Shown in pieces: positions 16,052-26,370 of a stretch of DNA of 56,583 nt. The DNA comes from Oscillospiraceae bacterium. GTDB taxonomy: Bacteria > Bacillota > Clostridia > Oscillospirales > Oscillospiraceae. The notes under the pieces were generated by a model, which saw only the letters and a program-made list of their open reading frames with translations, did no database searches and was not told where the DNA came from. The DNA is taken from NCBI GenBank assembly GCA_017469795.1, contig JAFUFT010000008.1:1-56583 (forward strand), in the 5' to 3' direction. Position 1 is the stretch's first letter, and every line of letters starts with the position of its first letter. Both the position numbers and the translations under genes were made by a program.

Positions 16052-17350
16052 TTACTCAAGAAAGCCTTTGTAGTTGCGCATCATCATCTGCGCCTCAAGG
16101 GCACGCATGGTCTCCAGCGCAACGCCCACCACGATGATGACGGAGGTACCGCCGATAGCCAGGGTGTTGGGCACGCCGGGGAAGTTGGAGATGATGATGG
16201 GAAGAATCGCGATGACGCCCAGATAAAGGGAGCCGAACAGCACGATCTTGTAGATGACCTTCTGGATGAATTCCGCCGTGGGACGGCCAGCCCGGAAGCC
16301 GGGGATAAATCCGCCGTTCTTCTTGAGGTTGTTGGCGATCTCGATGGGGTTGTACTGGACAGCCGCATAGAAGTAGCCGAAGCCGATGATCAGCAGGAAA
16401 TACACCACCGCATAAACCCAGCCGCGGGTGTCGGTGATCTTCAGGAAGAATTTCATCACATTGCCGCTGTTGGAGGTGTTTACGAAGGTCAGGATGGTGG
16501 CCGGGAGAGATGCGATGGACTGGGCGAAGATGATGGGCATAACGCCGGACATATTCACCTTGATGGGCAGGAATGTGCTCTGCCCGCCATACATCTTGCG
16601 GCCGCGCATCTGCTTGGCATACTGGATGGGGATCCGGCGCTCCGCCTCATTGACAAAGACGATCAGAACCACCAGCGCCAGCGCCAGCACCAGGATAATC
16701 AGCACCGCCACGATGCTCATGCCGCCGCCGATGACGTTGGTGATGGCGGAGGACACCGCGGAGGGGATCCGGGAGATGATGGACGCGAACAAGATGATGG
16801 AGATGCCGTTGCCGATGCCGAACTCGGTGATCTGCTCACCCAGCCACATAATGAATGCAGAGCCCGCGGTAAAGGTCAGCACGATGACAAGACCGGTGAG
16901 GAATCCTCTCTGGGTCAGCATGCCGTAGTTCCGCAGCATGGTGTAGTAGGCAAAGCCCATGAGCAGTGCCAGCGCCACGGTCACATAGCGGGTAATGCTG
17001 GCGATCTTCTTCCGGCCCTCTTCGCCGCCCTCCTTCTGGAGGCGCTCCAGAGCGGGAATACCGATGCACAGCAGTTGCATGATAATGGAAGAGTTGATAT
17101 ACGGTGTGATGGACAGGGCGAACACTGTTGCACGGGAGAACGCGCTGCCGGACATGGCGTTGTACAGGCCAAGCACCGTATCACTCAGCGTGGTGCGGAA
17201 ATACTCGTTCAGAGCCGCCACATCCACATAGGGGACCGGAACGGCGTTGCCGACCCGGAAAATCAGAAGAATAAACAGGGTGAATAGGATCTTCTTGCGA
17301 AGCTCCGGCGCTTTCCAGGCACCTCTGAGGGTCTGAAGTGTTTCAGCCAC
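16052..17350 (-). CDS. secY: Protein translocase subunit SecY
   Basis: Central channel of the Sec translocon, 432 residues with about ten membrane helices. Features: the N-terminal amphipathic segment LRKKILFTLFILLIFRVGNAVPVPYVD, the plug region near SGSAFSRATVFALSITPYINSSIIMQLL, and cytoplasmic loops RRIPIQYAKQMRGRKMYGGQ and GFRAGRPTAEFIQKV. Starts directly after the rplO stop with no gap, so it is translationally coupled. Confidence 0.98.
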   Translation of the reverse strand: MAETLQTLRGAWKAPELRKKILFTLFILLIFRVGNAVPVPYVDVAALNEYFRTTLSDTVLGLYNAMSGSAFSRATVFALSITPYINSSIIMQLLCIGIPALERLQKEGGEEGRKKIASITRYVTVALALLMGFAYYTMLRNYGMLTQRGFLTGLVIVLTFTAGSAFIMWLGEQITEFGIGNGISIILFASIISRIPSAVSSAITNVIGGGMSIVAVLIILVLALALVVLIVFVNEAERRIPIQYAKQMRGRKMYGGQSTFLPIKVNMSGVMPIIFAQSIASLPATILTFVNTSNSGNVMKFFLKITDTRGWVYAVVYFLLIIGFGYFYAAVQYNPIEIANNLKKNGGFIPGFRAGRPTAEFIQKVIYKIVLFGSLYLGVIAILPIIISNFPGVPNTLAIGGTSVIIVVGVALETMRALEAQMMMRNYKGFLE

Positions 17351-17791
17351 TTAGATCACCTCGGCCTTTCCACCTGCCTGTTCAATCTTCTCTTTGGCAG
17401 TCTCGGAGAACGCAGCCGCCTTCACGGTCACCTTCTTGGTGAGATTGCCGCCGCCCAGAACCTTCAGACCGTTCTTGCACTCGGACAGAACACCCGCCTG
17501 GATCAGGGTCTCAGCGGTGATATCTGTGCCGTCCTCAAAACGCTCCAGCTGGGAGACATTGACGGAGGTCAGGGGCTTTGCGAAGATGTTGTTGAAGCCG
17601 CGCTTAGGAACGCGCCGGGCCAGAGGCATCTGGCCGCCTTCAAAGCCTCTCCGGACCTTACCGCCGCTGCGGGCCTTCTGGCCCTTATGACCGCGGCCTG
17701 CGGTCTTGCCGTTGCCTGTACCATGGCCGCGGCCCTTGCGCTTGCCGGGCTGAGTGGAGCCGGCAACCGGAGCAAGTTCATGCAAATTCAT
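17351..17791 (-). CDS. rplO: 50S ribosomal protein L15
   Basis: L15, 146 residues. Begins [43 protein letters not shown] as usual for the family, with the glycine- and arginine-rich rRNA-binding N-terminus and a globular C-terminal half. Its stop touches the secY start. Confidence 0.98.
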   Translation of the reverse strand: MNLHELAPVAGSTQPGKRKGRGHGTGNGKTAGRGHKGQKARSGGKVRRGFEGGQMPLARRVPKRGFNNIFAKPLTSVNVSQLERFEDGTDITAETLIQAGVLSECKNGLKVLGGGNLTKKVTVKAAAFSETAKEKIEQAGGKAEVI

Positions 17792-17805
17792 CTACCTGCA
17801 CCTCC

Positions 17806-17988
17806 TTATTCTTCCTCAGTGACCTTCAGCAGATAGCCGATCTGGGCGATCTTGCCGCGGGTCTGGGCATTGTCGGGCTGGATGGTCTTCTGACCGATCC
17901 GGCGAAGGCCAAGGGAGTTGGCAGTCGCGATGTGCTTGTCAAGGCGGCCGTTGAGGCTCTTGACCAGCTCGATTTTCAGATTAGCCAT
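17806..17988 (-). CDS. rpmD: 50S ribosomal protein L30
   Basis: L30, 60 residues, short bacterial form: starts MANLKIELVKSLNGRLDKHIATANSLGLRRIG and ends in a beta strand with LLKVTEEE. Between rpsE and rplO with 14-nt gaps on both sides. Confidence 0.97.
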   Translation of the reverse strand: MANLKIELVKSLNGRLDKHIATANSLGLRRIGQKTIQPDNAQTRGKIAQIGYLLKVTEEE

Positions 17989-18002
17989 TGATTACGCCCT
18001 CC

Positions 18003-18521
18003 TTAACCCAAGATCTCTTCTACGCTCTTGCCCCGGATCCGGGCGACCTCTTCGGGGCCGCGCAGCGCCATCAGACCGTTGAAGGTGGCCTTAACGACGT
18101 TCTGGGGGTTCTTGGAGCGCATGCACTTGGCACGGATGTTGGAGATGCCGGCCGCTTCCATAACGGAACGGACCGCACCGCCGGCGATCACGCCGGTACC
18201 GGTGGAGGCGGGCATCATCAGCACGGAGCCCGCACCGTAGATACCGATGACCTCGTGAGGAATGGTGGTGCCGGACAGGGTGATCTGGACCATGTTCTTC
18301 TTGGCGTCGGCGATGCCCTTGAGGATCGCCTCGGAAACCTCGGAAGCCTTGCCCAGGCCGTAGCCGACCTTGCCCTTGCCGTCGCCCACCACGACCAGCG
18401 CGGCGAACTTGTAGATACGGCCGCCCTTAACGGTCTTGGAAACGCGGTTCAGGGAGACGACCTTTTCAATATACTCGTTGGCAGCTTCGTCTTTGGCTGC
18501 CCGATTATTGTTATAAGCCAT
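18003..18521 (-). CDS. rpsE: 30S ribosomal protein S5
   Basis: S5, 172 residues, important for decoding fidelity. The N-terminal double-stranded RNA-binding domain has [33 protein letters not shown]; the C-terminal domain has [25 protein letters not shown]. Starts 22 nt after rplR. Confidence 0.98.
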   Translation of the reverse strand: MAYNNNRAAKDEAANEYIEKVVSLNRVSKTVKGGRIYKFAALVVVGDGKGKVGYGLGKASEVSEAILKGIADAKKNMVQITLSGTTIPHEVIGIYGAGSVLMMPASTGTGVIAGGAVRSVMEAAGISNIRAKCMRSKNPQNVVKATFNGLMALRGPEEVARIRGKSVEEILG

Positions 18522-18543
18522 AATCTAATGTCCTCCTCCTGAC

Positions 18544-18903
18544 TTAAAATTCCAGACCGCCCTCGCGGGCGCCTTCTGCCAGTTCCATCACACGGCCATG
18601 ATAGATATAGCCGCCGCGATCGAACACGACATTGGTGATTCCCTTGTCCTTGGCGCGCTCAGCCAGCAGGGCGCCGACCTTGCGGGCGGCCTCCTTGTTG
18701 CCGGTGGCACCTTCGATGGACTTATCCAGGGAGGAAGCGGAGACCAGGGTGACGCCGTTGACGTCGTCGATGATCTGCGCATAGATGTTCGCATTGCTGC
18801 GGAACACGTTCAGGCGGGGTCTGCCGGGCGTGCCGGAGATCTTCGCGCGAACACGGACATGGCGCTTCTGGCGCTTTGCGTTTTTATTCACTTTAGCAAT
18901 CAT
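18544..18903 (-). CDS. rplR: 50S ribosomal protein L18
   Basis: L18, 119 residues, binds 5S rRNA. Seen: basic N-terminus [20 protein letters not shown], then [19 protein letters not shown] and the end block [26 protein letters not shown]. Standard position after rplF. Confidence 0.98.
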   Translation of the reverse strand: MIAKVNKNAKRQKRHVRVRAKISGTPGRPRLNVFRSNANIYAQIIDDVNGVTLVSASSLDKSIEGATGNKEAARKVGALLAERAKDKGITNVVFDRGGYIYHGRVMELAEGAREGGLEF

Positions 18904-18919
18904 TTAGGCACACCTCCTA

Positions 18920-19471
18920 TTACTTCTTACCAGCGGTCTTGCCTTCCTTGCGGCGCACGACCTCGGTAGCGTATTTGATGCCCTTGCCCTTATAAGGCTC
19001 GGGGGGTCTCTTTCCGCGGACCTCGGCGGCAAACTGGCCGACCAGTTGCTTGTCGATGCCGTGGATCACGATCTTGTTGTTGGTCTTCTCGGGGACCTCA
19101 ATGGTGATGCCGGGGATCTCATCGACGATCACGTCATGGGAGTAGCCCAGCTTCATCACAAGCTGCGTGCCCTTCTTTTCTACTCTGTAGCCGACGCCGT
19201 TGACCTCCAGCTCCTTCTTGAAGCCGTCGGTAACGCCGACCACCATGTTGTGCAGCAGGGTCCGGGTCAGGCCGTGAAGGCTGCGGTTGAGCTTCTCGTC
19301 GTTGGGACGGGTGACAGTCAGGACGCCGCCTTCATTCTTGATTTCCATGTTGGAATGCAGGGTCTTGGTCAGTTCCCCCTTGGGGCCCTTGACGGTGACG
19401 ACATTTCCCTCGCCGATGGTGACCTCAACGCCTGCAGGTACTGTGATAGGCATTCTGCCGATACGAGACAT
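18920..19471 (-). CDS. rplF: 50S ribosomal protein L6
   Basis: L6, 183 residues, near the sarcin-ricin loop. Begins [19 protein letters not shown]; the C-terminal repeat ends in [32 protein letters not shown], the family signature. Starts 15 nt after rpsH. Confidence 0.98.
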   Translation of the reverse strand: MSRIGRMPITVPAGVEVTIGEGNVVTVKGPKGELTKTLHSNMEIKNEGGVLTVTRPNDEKLNRSLHGLTRTLLHNMVVGVTDGFKKELEVNGVGYRVEKKGTQLVMKLGYSHDVIVDEIPGITIEVPEKTNNKIVIHGIDKQLVGQFAAEVRGKRPPEPYKGKGIKYATEVVRRKEGKTAGKK

Positions 19472-19486
19472 AACGCTGTTCCTCCT

Positions 19487-19882
19487 TTACCATACAAACG
19501 CCAGGACTTCGCCGCCGACATGCTGCTTGCGCGCATCCTTGTCGGTCATGACGCCCTTGGAAGTGGAAATGATTGCAATGCCCAGGCCGCGGAGAACCTT
19601 GGGAAGATCGTCAGCGCCGGCGTACATACGCAGGCCGGGCTTGGACACACGGCGCAGGCCGGTGATGACCTTCTCCTTGCCGAGGTATTTCAGGGTGATA
19701 CGGATCACGCCCTGATAGTTGCCCTCCAGGACCTCAAAGTCCTTGATATAGCCCTCGTCCTTGAGGATCTGCGCAATGGCGATCTTCAGCTTGGACGCGG
19801 GAACATCCACAGTGGCGTGGCGGGCATCGTTCGCATTTCTGATACGGGTGAGCATATCAGCGATAGGATCAGTGATTTGCAT
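19487..19882 (-). CDS. rpsH: 30S ribosomal protein S8
   Basis: S8, 131 residues, binds the central domain of 16S rRNA. Begins [22 protein letters not shown] and ends [33 protein letters not shown]. In gamma-proteobacteria S8 represses the spc operon by binding its message. Here the gene is preceded by an unusually long 99-nt spacer containing a hairpin (19931-19970), so local control is conceivable. Confidence 0.98.
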   Translation of the reverse strand: MQITDPIADMLTRIRNANDARHATVDVPASKLKIAIAQILKDEGYIKDFEVLEGNYQGVIRITLKYLGKEKVITGLRRVSKPGLRMYAGADDLPKVLRGLGIAIISTSKGVMTDKDARKQHVGGEVLAFVW

Positions 19883-19930
19883 TTGGTAACCTCCTGTTTA
19901 GATTTACAGCCTTTGAGACTGTTGTGATGC

Positions 19931-19970
19931 CGGAGTATCTTCCGCCCTGGAGTAAGGCGGGAGACTTCCG
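19931..19970 (-). promoter_or_regulatory. Hairpin in the S14-S8 spacer
   Basis: An imperfect stem-loop with blocks CGGA, TCT and CCGCC pairing to GGCGG, AGA and TCCG, interrupted by small bulges, in the 99-nt gap between rpsZ and rpsH. Most gaps around it in the operon are 9-22 nt. No T-tract follows, so it is not a terminator. It may be an RNA site for protein binding or processing, which is inferred. Confidence 0.5.
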
Positions 19971-19981
19971 ACGCCTTTGAT

Positions 19982-20167
19982 TTACCAGCTGGCCTTCCGG
20001 ACGCCAGGAATCTGGCCCTTGTAGGCAAGCTCTCTGAAGCAAATACGGCACACGCCGTAGTTGCGCAGATACGCATGGGGTCTGCCGCAGATCTTGCAGC
20101 GGTTGTAGTAGCGGGAGGAGAACTTGGGATCTCTCTGCTGCTTGTTGATCATAGCTTTCTTTGCCAT
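19982..20167 (-). CDS. rpsZ: 30S ribosomal protein S14, zinc-binding type
   Basis: S14 type Z, 61 residues. The zinc ribbon is complete: Cys24-x2-Cys27 and Cys40-x2-Cys43. Ends PGVRKASW as usual. The zinc form is the house-keeping version in Gram-positive bacteria. Followed by a 99-nt spacer. Confidence 0.98.
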   Translation of the reverse strand: MAKKAMINKQQRDPKFSSRYYNRCKICGRPHAYLRNYGVCRICFRELAYKGQIPGVRKASW

Positions 20168-20181
20168 CAGTTCCTACCTCC

Positions 20182-20727
20182 TTAGCTGTAGAACGGAGCG
20201 CCGACCAGGGTCAGCAGTTCCTTGGCCTCTTCGTCGGTCTTGGCGGTGGTGCAGATGACCACGTCCATGCCGCGAATGGCGTCTACCTTGTCATACTCGA
20301 TCTCAGGGAAGATCAGCTGCTCCTTGATGCCGAAGCAGTAGTTGCCGCGGCCGTCGAAGGAGTTGGGGTTGATGCCCCGGAAGTCACGAACACGGGGCAG
20401 CGCCACGTTGAACAGACGGTCCAGGAACTCCCACATCCGATCCTGACGGAGTGTGACCTTCACGCCGACGGTCTGGCCCTCACGGACCTTGAAGTTCGCA
20501 ACGGACTTCTTGGCCTTGGTGGGCACAGCCTTCTGGCCGGTGATGGTGGTAATGTCCTTGATGATGGCTTCCACGACCTTGGCGTTGTCCTTGGCCTCGG
20601 AAGAACCAACGTTCACGACAACCTTGTCGATCTTGGGGATCTCCATGACGCTCTTGTACTGGAACTTCTGCATGAGCGCCGGGGCGATCTCCGCCTTGTA
20701 TTTCTCTTTCAGTCTAGGCACAGTCAA
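20182..20727 (-). CDS. rplE: 50S ribosomal protein L5
   Basis: L5, 181 residues, binds 5S rRNA and contacts P-site tRNA. Begins with [37 protein letters not shown]; ends with [28 protein letters not shown]. Starts 9 nt after rplX. Confidence 0.98.
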   Translation of the reverse strand: MTVPRLKEKYKAEIAPALMQKFQYKSVMEIPKIDKVVVNVGSSEAKDNAKVVEAIIKDITTITGQKAVPTKAKKSVANFKVREGQTVGVKVTLRQDRMWEFLDRLFNVALPRVRDFRGINPNSFDGRGNYCFGIKEQLIFPEIEYDKVDAIRGMDVVICTTAKTDEEAKELLTLVGAPFYS

Positions 20728-20736
20728 TTCCTCCCC

Positions 20737-21054
20737 TTAAAATGTCTCGCCGCAGCCGCGCTTGCCGCTGCAGAACCGGGTCTTGGAGCCATCCTCCAGG
20801 ATCTTGTAGCCGCAGCGGGTGGGCTTGCCGCACTTGGGGCAGACAACCATGACCTTGCTGGCCCGCAGGGGGATGGCCTTGCGGATGATGCCGCCTTCCT
20901 GGCCCTGACGGGTGGGCTTGACGTGGCAGTCAGCCATGTTCACGCCCTCCACCAGAACCTTGCCCACGGTGGGCATGGTGGAAAGGACTTTGCCCTGCTT
21001 GCCCTTGTCCTTGCCGGACAGGACAACTACGGTGTCATTCTTTTTGATCTTCAT
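20737..21054 (-). CDS. rplX: 50S ribosomal protein L24
   Basis: L24, 105 residues, an early assembly protein. KOW motif at KKNDTVVVLSGKDKGKQGKVL near the N-terminus. The C-terminal third has a cysteine pattern, CPKCGKPTRCG then FCSGKRGCGETF, resembling the zinc-ribbon-like tail of clostridial L24 but with a slightly extended last knuckle. Confidence 0.97.
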   Translation of the reverse strand: MKIKKNDTVVVLSGKDKGKQGKVLSTMPTVGKVLVEGVNMADCHVKPTRQGQEGGIIRKAIPLRASKVMVVCPKCGKPTRCGYKILEDGSKTRFCSGKRGCGETF

Positions 21055-21068
21055 TCGCTCGTACCCCC

Positions 21069-21437
21069 TTAAATGACTTCCGGAGCCAGAGACAGGATCT
21101 TCATGTAATCCTTGTCACGCAGCTCTCTGGCCACAGGCCCAAAGATACGGGTGCCTCTGGGGTTCTTGTCGTCCTTGATGAGGACGGCGGCGTTCTCGTC
21201 AAAGCGCACATAGGTGCCGTCGGCCCGGCGAACGCCCCGGACGGTCCGGACGATCACGGCCTTGACGACCTCGCCCTTCTTCACCGTGCCGCCGGGCGCA
21301 GCCTTCCGGACGGAAGCCACGATCACATCGCCGATGTTGCCGTAGCGCCGGCTGGAGCCGCCCATGACACGGATGCACTTAATTTCCTTGGCGCCGGTAT
21401 TATCGGCAACCTTCAGGTAACTTTCCTGCTGAATCAT
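21069..21437 (-). CDS. rplN: 50S ribosomal protein L14
   Basis: L14, 122 residues, at the subunit interface. Begins [43 protein letters not shown]; ends [24 protein letters not shown]. Standard length and position. Confidence 0.98.
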   Translation of the reverse strand: MIQQESYLKVADNTGAKEIKCIRVMGGSSRRYGNIGDVIVASVRKAAPGGTVKKGEVVKAVIVRTVRGVRRADGTYVRFDENAAVLIKDDKNPRGTRIFGPVARELRDKDYMKILSLAPEVI

Positions 21438-21452
21438 CGCGTACCGGCCTCC

Positions 21453-21716
21453 TTACTTCGCTTTCTCGATGATCTCTACCAGTCTCCAGCGCTTGTCCTT
21501 GGACAGGGGACGGGTCTCCATGACGCGGACGGTATCACCGACGCCGCACTCATTGTTCTCGTCATGCGCCTTGAGCTTGTAGGTTCTCTTGATGGTCTTT
21601 TTGTAGAGGGCATGCTGAACGCTGTCCTCGATCGCAACCACGATCGTCTTGTCCATCTTATCGGAAACGACGGTGCCGACCCTGGTTTTGCGGAAAGCTC
21701 TTGTTTCTTCGCTCAC
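21453..21716 (-). CDS. rpsQ: 30S ribosomal protein S17
   Basis: S17, 87 residues, OB fold binding the 5' domain of 16S rRNA. Seen: [42 protein letters not shown] and [23 protein letters not shown]. Confidence 0.98.
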   Translation of the reverse strand: MSEETRAFRKTRVGTVVSDKMDKTIVVAIEDSVQHALYKKTIKRTYKLKAHDENNECGVGDTVRVMETRPLSKDKRWRLVEIIEKAK

Positions 21717-21730
21717 TTGAGTTTACCTCC

Positions 21731-21931
21731 TTAGGCTTCGGTCCGAAGCTCCCTTTCACGAATAATAGTCTTGACTCGGGCAATATCCTTCTTCACAGTC
21801 TGGATCTTCAGGGGATTGTCCAGCTGATTGGTGGCATGCTGCATCCGCAGGAAAAACAGGTCCTTCTTCAGGCTGACGAGCTGGGCCTGCAGTTCCTCTG
21901 TGGACTTATCTCTCAATTCATTTGCCTTCAT
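21731..21931 (-). CDS. rpmC: 50S ribosomal protein L29
   Basis: L29, 66 residues, helical, near the tunnel exit. Begins MKANELRDKSTEELQAQLVSLKKDLFFLRMQHATNQLDNP. Starts 2 nt after the rplP stop, so probably coupled. Confidence 0.97.
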   Translation of the reverse strand: MKANELRDKSTEELQAQLVSLKKDLFFLRMQHATNQLDNPLKIQTVKKDIARVKTIIRERELRTEA

Positions 21932-21933
21932 CG

Positions 21934-22368
21934 TTATTCACCACCATTTCCGGATTCGGTGTCCTGCTTCTCCACGATTTTGCACTTGACGGGCAGCTTG
22001 TGGATGGCAAGACGAAGGGCCTCATAGGCGACTTCCTTGGAAACGCCGCCGATCTCGAACATGACCTTCCCGGGCTTGACCACAGCCACCCAGAATTCGG
22101 GGGCGCCTTTACCGGAACCCATACGAGTACCGATGGCTTTCTTGGAAACAGGCTTGTCGGGGAAAATCTTGATCCAGACCTTACCGCCACGCTTGGTGGA
22201 ACGGGTCATGGCCACACGAGCGGCCTCGATCTGGTTGCTGGTGATCCAGCCGGGCTCACAGGCGGCGATACCGTAATCGCCGTAAGCCACGTAATTGCCG
22301 CGGGAAGCAGCGCCCTTCATGCGGCCTCTCTGCTGCTTGCGGTATTTAACTCTCTTAGGCAGAAGCAT
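21934..22368 (-). CDS. rplP: 50S ribosomal protein L16
   Basis: L16, 144 residues, close to the A-site tRNA elbow. Begins [34 protein letters not shown]; contains [29 protein letters not shown]. Start codon shares one base with the rpsC stop (TAATG). Confidence 0.98.
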   Translation of the reverse strand: MLLPKRVKYRKQQRGRMKGAASRGNYVAYGDYGIAACEPGWITSNQIEAARVAMTRSTKRGGKVWIKIFPDKPVSKKAIGTRMGSGKGAPEFWVAVVKPGKVMFEIGGVSKEVAYEALRLAIHKLPVKCKIVEKQDTESGNGGE

Positions 22369-23153
22369 TAGCGGTTGCCTCCTTCTCTGCGGCCTTCATT
22401 GCGGTTGCCGCCGCGATTGTTGTTGTACCGGCCGCCGCCACGGCGATCGTTTCTCCGATCGTTCCGGCGGTCATTCCGGCGGTCACGGCGAGGCTGCTCG
22501 ACCCGGGTCTCACGGAGGGTGGAGTTCAGAACCTCGCCCTTGTAGATCCAGACCTTGACGCCGCACTTGCCGTAGGTGGTGTTGGCCTCAGCGAAGCCGT
22601 AGTCGATGTCGGCACGGATGGTCTGCAGCGGAATGGTGCCCTCATGATAGGACTCGCTGCGGGCGATCTCAGCGCCGCCCAGACGGCCGCCGCAGGTGAC
22701 CTTGATGCCCTTGGCGCCAAGGCGGGTTGCGTTCTGCATGGCCTTCTTCATGGCACGGCGGTAGCCGATGCGCTTCTCGAGCTGTGCGGCGATGTTCTCA
22801 GCCACCAGCTGCGCGTTCATGTCGGGGCTGCGGACCTCAACGATGTTGACGGCCACGGGCTTGCCGAGCATAGCCTCCAGCTTCAGCCGGAGCTTCTCGA
22901 TCTCGCTGCCGCCCTTGCCGATCACGACGCCGGGGCGGGAGCAGTGAATGTTGATGCGGACCTTTGCCGCGTTGTCTCTTTCAATCTCGATTCTGGCGAT
23001 GCCAGCGGAGTACAGGTTGGTCTTGAGGTACTTGCGGATGTTGTAATCCTCGACAACCAGATCACCGACCTTGTCCTCACGGGCATACCATCTAGAGTCC
23101 CAATCCTTGATTACGCCGACGCGCAGTCCATGGGGATTAACTTTCTGTCCCAT
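22368..23153 (-). CDS. rpsC: 30S ribosomal protein S3 with long basic tail
   Basis: S3, 261 residues, at the mRNA entry channel. Begins [23 protein letters not shown]; the KH domain has [20 protein letters not shown] (about 72-92). After the normal C-terminal domain (ends near residue 215) there is an extra tail of about 40 residues built from RRND repeats, then Gly, Asn and Arg. Clostridial S3 proteins often carry basic tails; this one has a visible 12-nt DNA repeat. Stop overlaps the rplP start. Confidence 0.97.
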   Translation of the reverse strand: MGQKVNPHGLRVGVIKDWDSRWYAREDKVGDLVVEDYNIRKYLKTNLYSAGIARIEIERDNAAKVRINIHCSRPGVVIGKGGSEIEKLRLKLEAMLGKPVAVNIVEVRSPDMNAQLVAENIAAQLEKRIGYRRAMKKAMQNATRLGAKGIKVTCGGRLGGAEIARSESYHEGTIPLQTIRADIDYGFAEANTTYGKCGVKVWIYKGEVLNSTLRETRVEQPRRDRRNDRRNDRRNDRRGGGRYNNNRGGNRNEGRREGGNR

Positions 23154-23168
23154 AAGTTACCTCCTGCC

Positions 23169-23504
23169 TTAGTCCTTCTCGCTGACCACAAGGGTGATGT
23201 GAGAGGTTCTCTTGTTGATTCTGTAGGATCTGCCCTGGGCCCGGGGCATTGCCCGCTTCAGGATGGGGCCGGGATCCGCGGAAACCGCGGAGACATAGAG
23301 CTTCTCAACGTCCATATTGTGGTTGTTCTCTGCATTGGCCACCGCGCTGCTGAGCAGCTTCAGAAGAGGCTCAGAAGCGGCCTTGGGGGTCTGCTTCAGA
23401 ATTGCAGCAGCCGTCCCCACGTCCTTGCCGCGGATCAGGTCGCAGACAACCTTGACCTTGCGGGGAGAAATGCGGGCGTAACTCAGGTGTGCTTTCGCTT
23501 CCAT
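23169..23504 (-). CDS. rplV: 50S ribosomal protein L22
   Basis: L22, 111 residues, lines the peptide exit tunnel. Begins [32 protein letters not shown]; ends with the hairpin loop region [25 protein letters not shown]. Confidence 0.98.
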   Translation of the reverse strand: MEAKAHLSYARISPRKVKVVCDLIRGKDVGTAAAILKQTPKAASEPLLKLLSSAVANAENNHNMDVEKLYVSAVSADPGPILKRAMPRAQGRSYRINKRTSHITLVVSEKD

Positions 23505-23518
23505 TTAATGCTTCCTCC

Positions 23519-23797
23519 TTACTTGGAATTGGTGGTCTTGCTGCCGGAATGGCCCCGGAAGGTCCGGGTGGGAGCAAACTCGCCCAGCTTGTGACCGACC
23601 ATGTCCTCGGTGATATAGACAGGAACGTGCTTCCGGCCGTCATGCACCGCGATGGTGTGGCCGACGAAGGAGGGGAAGATGGTAGATGCTCTGGACCAGG
23701 TCTTGAGCACCTTTTTCTCATTGGCCTTGTTCAGCTCCTCAACGCGCTTATACAGCTCAGGAGCAACAAAGGGGCCTTTCTTAACACTTCTGCTCAT
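23519..23797 (-). CDS. rpsS: 30S ribosomal protein S19
   Basis: S19, 92 residues, small-subunit head. Begins [23 protein letters not shown]; contains [29 protein letters not shown]. Standard length and position after rplB. Confidence 0.98.
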   Translation of the reverse strand: MSRSVKKGPFVAPELYKRVEELNKANEKKVLKTWSRASTIFPSFVGHTIAVHDGRKHVPVYITEDMVGHKLGEFAPTRTFRGHSGSKTTNSK

Positions 23798-23809
23798 TGT
23801 ATATCCTCC

Positions 23810-24643
23810 TTACTTGCTGTTTCTGCGCTTGACGATGAACTTATCCGTGGGGTTCTTCGTCTTGCGGGTCTTGTAACCCATAGCCGGCTTGCCCCAGGGG
23901 GTGACCGGTCCGGGACGGCCGACCGGGCTCTTGCCCTCGCCGCCGCCGTGGGGGTGGTCATTGGGGTTCATGACGGAGCCGCGAACAGTGGGACGAATGC
24001 CCATGTGGCGCTTGCGGCCGGCCTTGCCGAGATGGATGTTCTCATGATCGAGGTTGCCGATCTGGCCGATGGAGGCCTTGCAGTCCATGCGGATATAGCG
24101 GACCTCGCCGGAAGGCATACGGATCTGCGCCATAGCGCCGTCCTTGGCCATCAGCTGCGCGGAGGTGCCGGCGGACCGGACCAGCTGTGCGCCGCGGCCG
24201 GGATACAGCTCCACGTTGTGGATCACGGTACCCACGGGAATGTTGGCGATGGGCAGGCAGTTGCCGGGCTTAATGTCGGCAGCGGCGGAGGACACGACGG
24301 TGTCGCCGGCCTTCAGGCCCACAGGAGCGATGATATAACGCTTCTCGGTGCCATAGTCCACCAGGGCGATGAACGCGCTGCGGTTGGGGTCATACTCCAG
24401 GCGGAGGACTGTGCCGGGCACGTCGATGAGATCCCGCTTGAAGTCGATGACGCGGTACTTTCTCTTGTTGCCGCCGCCGCGATGACGGACGGTGATGCGG
24501 CCGTAGCTGTTGCGGCCGGAGTGCTTCTGGAGGGGCTCCAGAAGGCTGCGTTCGGGTTTAGCCTTCTTATCAACACCATCAAAACCGGAAACGGTCATGT
24601 TTCTGCGAGACGGCGTGGTCGGCTTATAACTTTTAATAGCCAT
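23810..24643 (-). CDS. rplB: 50S ribosomal protein L2
   Basis: L2, 277 residues, needed for peptidyl-transferase function and subunit joining. Begins [18 protein letters not shown]; the C-terminal block [36 protein letters not shown] carries the conserved histidine near the active centre. Starts 30 nt after rplW. Confidence 0.98.
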   Translation of the reverse strand: MAIKSYKPTTPSRRNMTVSGFDGVDKKAKPERSLLEPLQKHSGRNSYGRITVRHRGGGNKRKYRVIDFKRDLIDVPGTVLRLEYDPNRSAFIALVDYGTEKRYIIAPVGLKAGDTVVSSAAADIKPGNCLPIANIPVGTVIHNVELYPGRGAQLVRSAGTSAQLMAKDGAMAQIRMPSGEVRYIRMDCKASIGQIGNLDHENIHLGKAGRKRHMGIRPTVRGSVMNPNDHPHGGGEGKSPVGRPGPVTPWGKPAMGYKTRKTKNPTDKFIVKRRNSK

Positions 24644-24673
24644 TTGTCATTCTCTCCTTGTCTAGGATTTGGA

Positions 24674-24970
24674 TCAGACCATGCCTTCGAAGAACTCGAT
24701 GGTCTTGGAGTCCTCGGTCAGCTCAACATAAGCTTTCTTTTTGGCGGCGGTACGGCCGATGGGATAGGCGCCGGTACGGCGGCGCTTGCCCTGTACGTTG
24801 ACCGTGTTCACCTTCTTGACTTTGACGCCGAAGATCTCGGCGATCGCCTGCTTGATCTCGATCTTGGTGGCATTGGAAGCGACCTCGAAGACGTACTTCT
24901 TCTCCGCGGACTCCGCCATGGATTTCTCGGTGATCACGGGGCGAAGGATAATATCATAGGCTGTTTTCAT
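24674..24970 (-). CDS. rplW: 50S ribosomal protein L23
   Basis: L23, 98 residues, docking site for trigger factor and SRP at the tunnel exit. Begins [18 protein letters not shown]; contains VFEVASNATKIEIKQAIAEIFGVKVKKVNT. Its start overlaps the rplD stop by one base. Confidence 0.98.
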   Translation of the reverse strand: MKTAYDIILRPVITEKSMAESAEKKYVFEVASNATKIEIKQAIAEIFGVKVKKVNTVNVQGKRRRTGAYPIGRTAAKKKAYVELTEDSKTIEFFEGMV

Positions 24971-25593
24971 TACGCGAATACCTCCTCGATCTTAGCCACA
25001 GCGGCCTTATCGACGACCAGCTTGTTCGCGTTCACGATGTCATAGACATTGATGAGGTTCGCGAAAGTGGTGACGCAGCCGGGGATATTGCGAGCGCTCA
25101 GAACCACGTTCTGATTCACTTCGGGGGTCACGACCAGGACCTTCTTGTCAGCGCCCACAGCGTTCAGGAAGCCCTTGAAGTTCTTGGTCTTGACCTCGTC
25201 CATCTTGATCTCGTCGATGACCACCAGATCGCCGGCAGCGGCTTTGGCGGACAGCGCGGACTTCAGAGCCAGACGCTTGACCTTCTTGTTCAGGCGGTAG
25301 CTGTAATCTCTGGGCTTAGGGGCGAACACGACGCCGCCGTGGGTCCACTGAGGAGCGCGGATGGAGCCCTGACGAGCCCGGCCGGTGCCCTTCTGGCGCC
25401 ACGGCTTGATGCCGCCGCCTCTGACCTCAGCCCGGGTCAGAGCACTCTGGGTGCCCTGGCGGCAGTTGGCCAGGTGATTCTTGACCATATCGTGCACAAC
25501 GGACTCGTTGGGCTCGATGCCAAACACGGCCTCAGAGAGTTCAATCTCGCCGACCTGCTTGCCGGTCATATCATAAACATTTGTTTTAGGCAT
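24970..25593 (-). CDS. rplD: 50S ribosomal protein L4
   Basis: L4, 207 residues. Extended loop region has [60 protein letters not shown], the tunnel-lining part. In E. coli L4 controls the S10 operon; whether that happens here is unknown. Starts 16 nt after rplC. Confidence 0.98.
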   Translation of the reverse strand: MPKTNVYDMTGKQVGEIELSEAVFGIEPNESVVHDMVKNHLANCRQGTQSALTRAEVRGGGIKPWRQKGTGRARQGSIRAPQWTHGGVVFAPKPRDYSYRLNKKVKRLALKSALSAKAAAGDLVVIDEIKMDEVKTKNFKGFLNAVGADKKVLVVTPEVNQNVVLSARNIPGCVTTFANLINVYDIVNANKLVVDKAAVAKIEEVFA

Positions 25594-25609
25594 GATTTAC
25601 ACTCCTCTC

Positions 25610-26329
25610 TCAGGCGTTTCTTGCGGAGGCCTTCTGCGGGTTACGTCCGGAAGCCTTCTGCGGGTTCTTGCTGATGTCGGTAGCGCCGACCTTGACCTTG
25701 TTGTTCTTCACGGTGTTCTTCAGATACACCAGACCACCCTTGGGGCCGGGGATCGCGCCGCGAATCACGATCATGTTGAGCTCAGGATCCACCTGAACCA
25801 CGTCCAGATTCTGGACAGTGACCTGTTCCACACCCATCTGTCCGGCGCCGATCTTGCCCTTGAAAATACGGGAAGGCGTGGAGCAGGAGTTCATGGAGCC
25901 GGCGTGACGGTGCACAGGACCGCCGCCGTGGGTCATGGGGGTACGCCGTGCGTTGTGGCGCTTGATAACACCCTGGTAGCCGTGGCCCTTGGAGATGCCG
26001 GTCACGTCGACCTTGTCTCCAGCCGCGAACACGTCAGCCTTGACTTCGTCGCCAACGCTCAGGGTGGAATCCTCAAGGCGGAACTCCTTGAGGTACTTCT
26101 TGAGGGCTACGTCAGCCTTCTTGAGATGGCCGGCCTCGGGCTGGGTGAGCTTGGACTCCTTCACGTCCTGATAGCCCATCTGAACCGCATCGTAGCCGTC
26201 CTTCTCCACGGTCTTCACCTGAGTGACGACGCAGGGGCCGGCTTCCACTACGGTAACCGGGATCACCTTGCCGCTCTCATCGAAGATCTGGGTCATACCC
26301 ACTTTTTTGCCGATGATTGCTTTCTTCAT
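25610..26329 (-). CDS. rplC: 50S ribosomal protein L3
   Basis: L3, 239 residues, near the peptidyl-transferase centre. Begins [33 protein letters not shown]; the extended loop has [23 protein letters not shown]. The C-terminus is longer than usual and ends with two copies of the hexapeptide NPQKAS in a basic tail. Separated from rpsJ by 114 nt containing a hairpin. Confidence 0.97.
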   Translation of the reverse strand: MKKAIIGKKVGMTQIFDESGKVIPVTVVEAGPCVVTQVKTVEKDGYDAVQMGYQDVKESKLTQPEAGHLKKADVALKKYLKEFRLEDSTLSVGDEVKADVFAAGDKVDVTGISKGHGYQGVIKRHNARRTPMTHGGGPVHRHAGSMNSCSTPSRIFKGKIGAGQMGVEQVTVQNLDVVQVDPELNMIVIRGAIPGPKGGLVYLKNTVKNNKVKVGATDISKNPQKASGRNPQKASARNA

Positions 26330-26370
26330 TGTGTTTCCTCCTATTCAGGTTATTGGTTGACGATGTTTCA

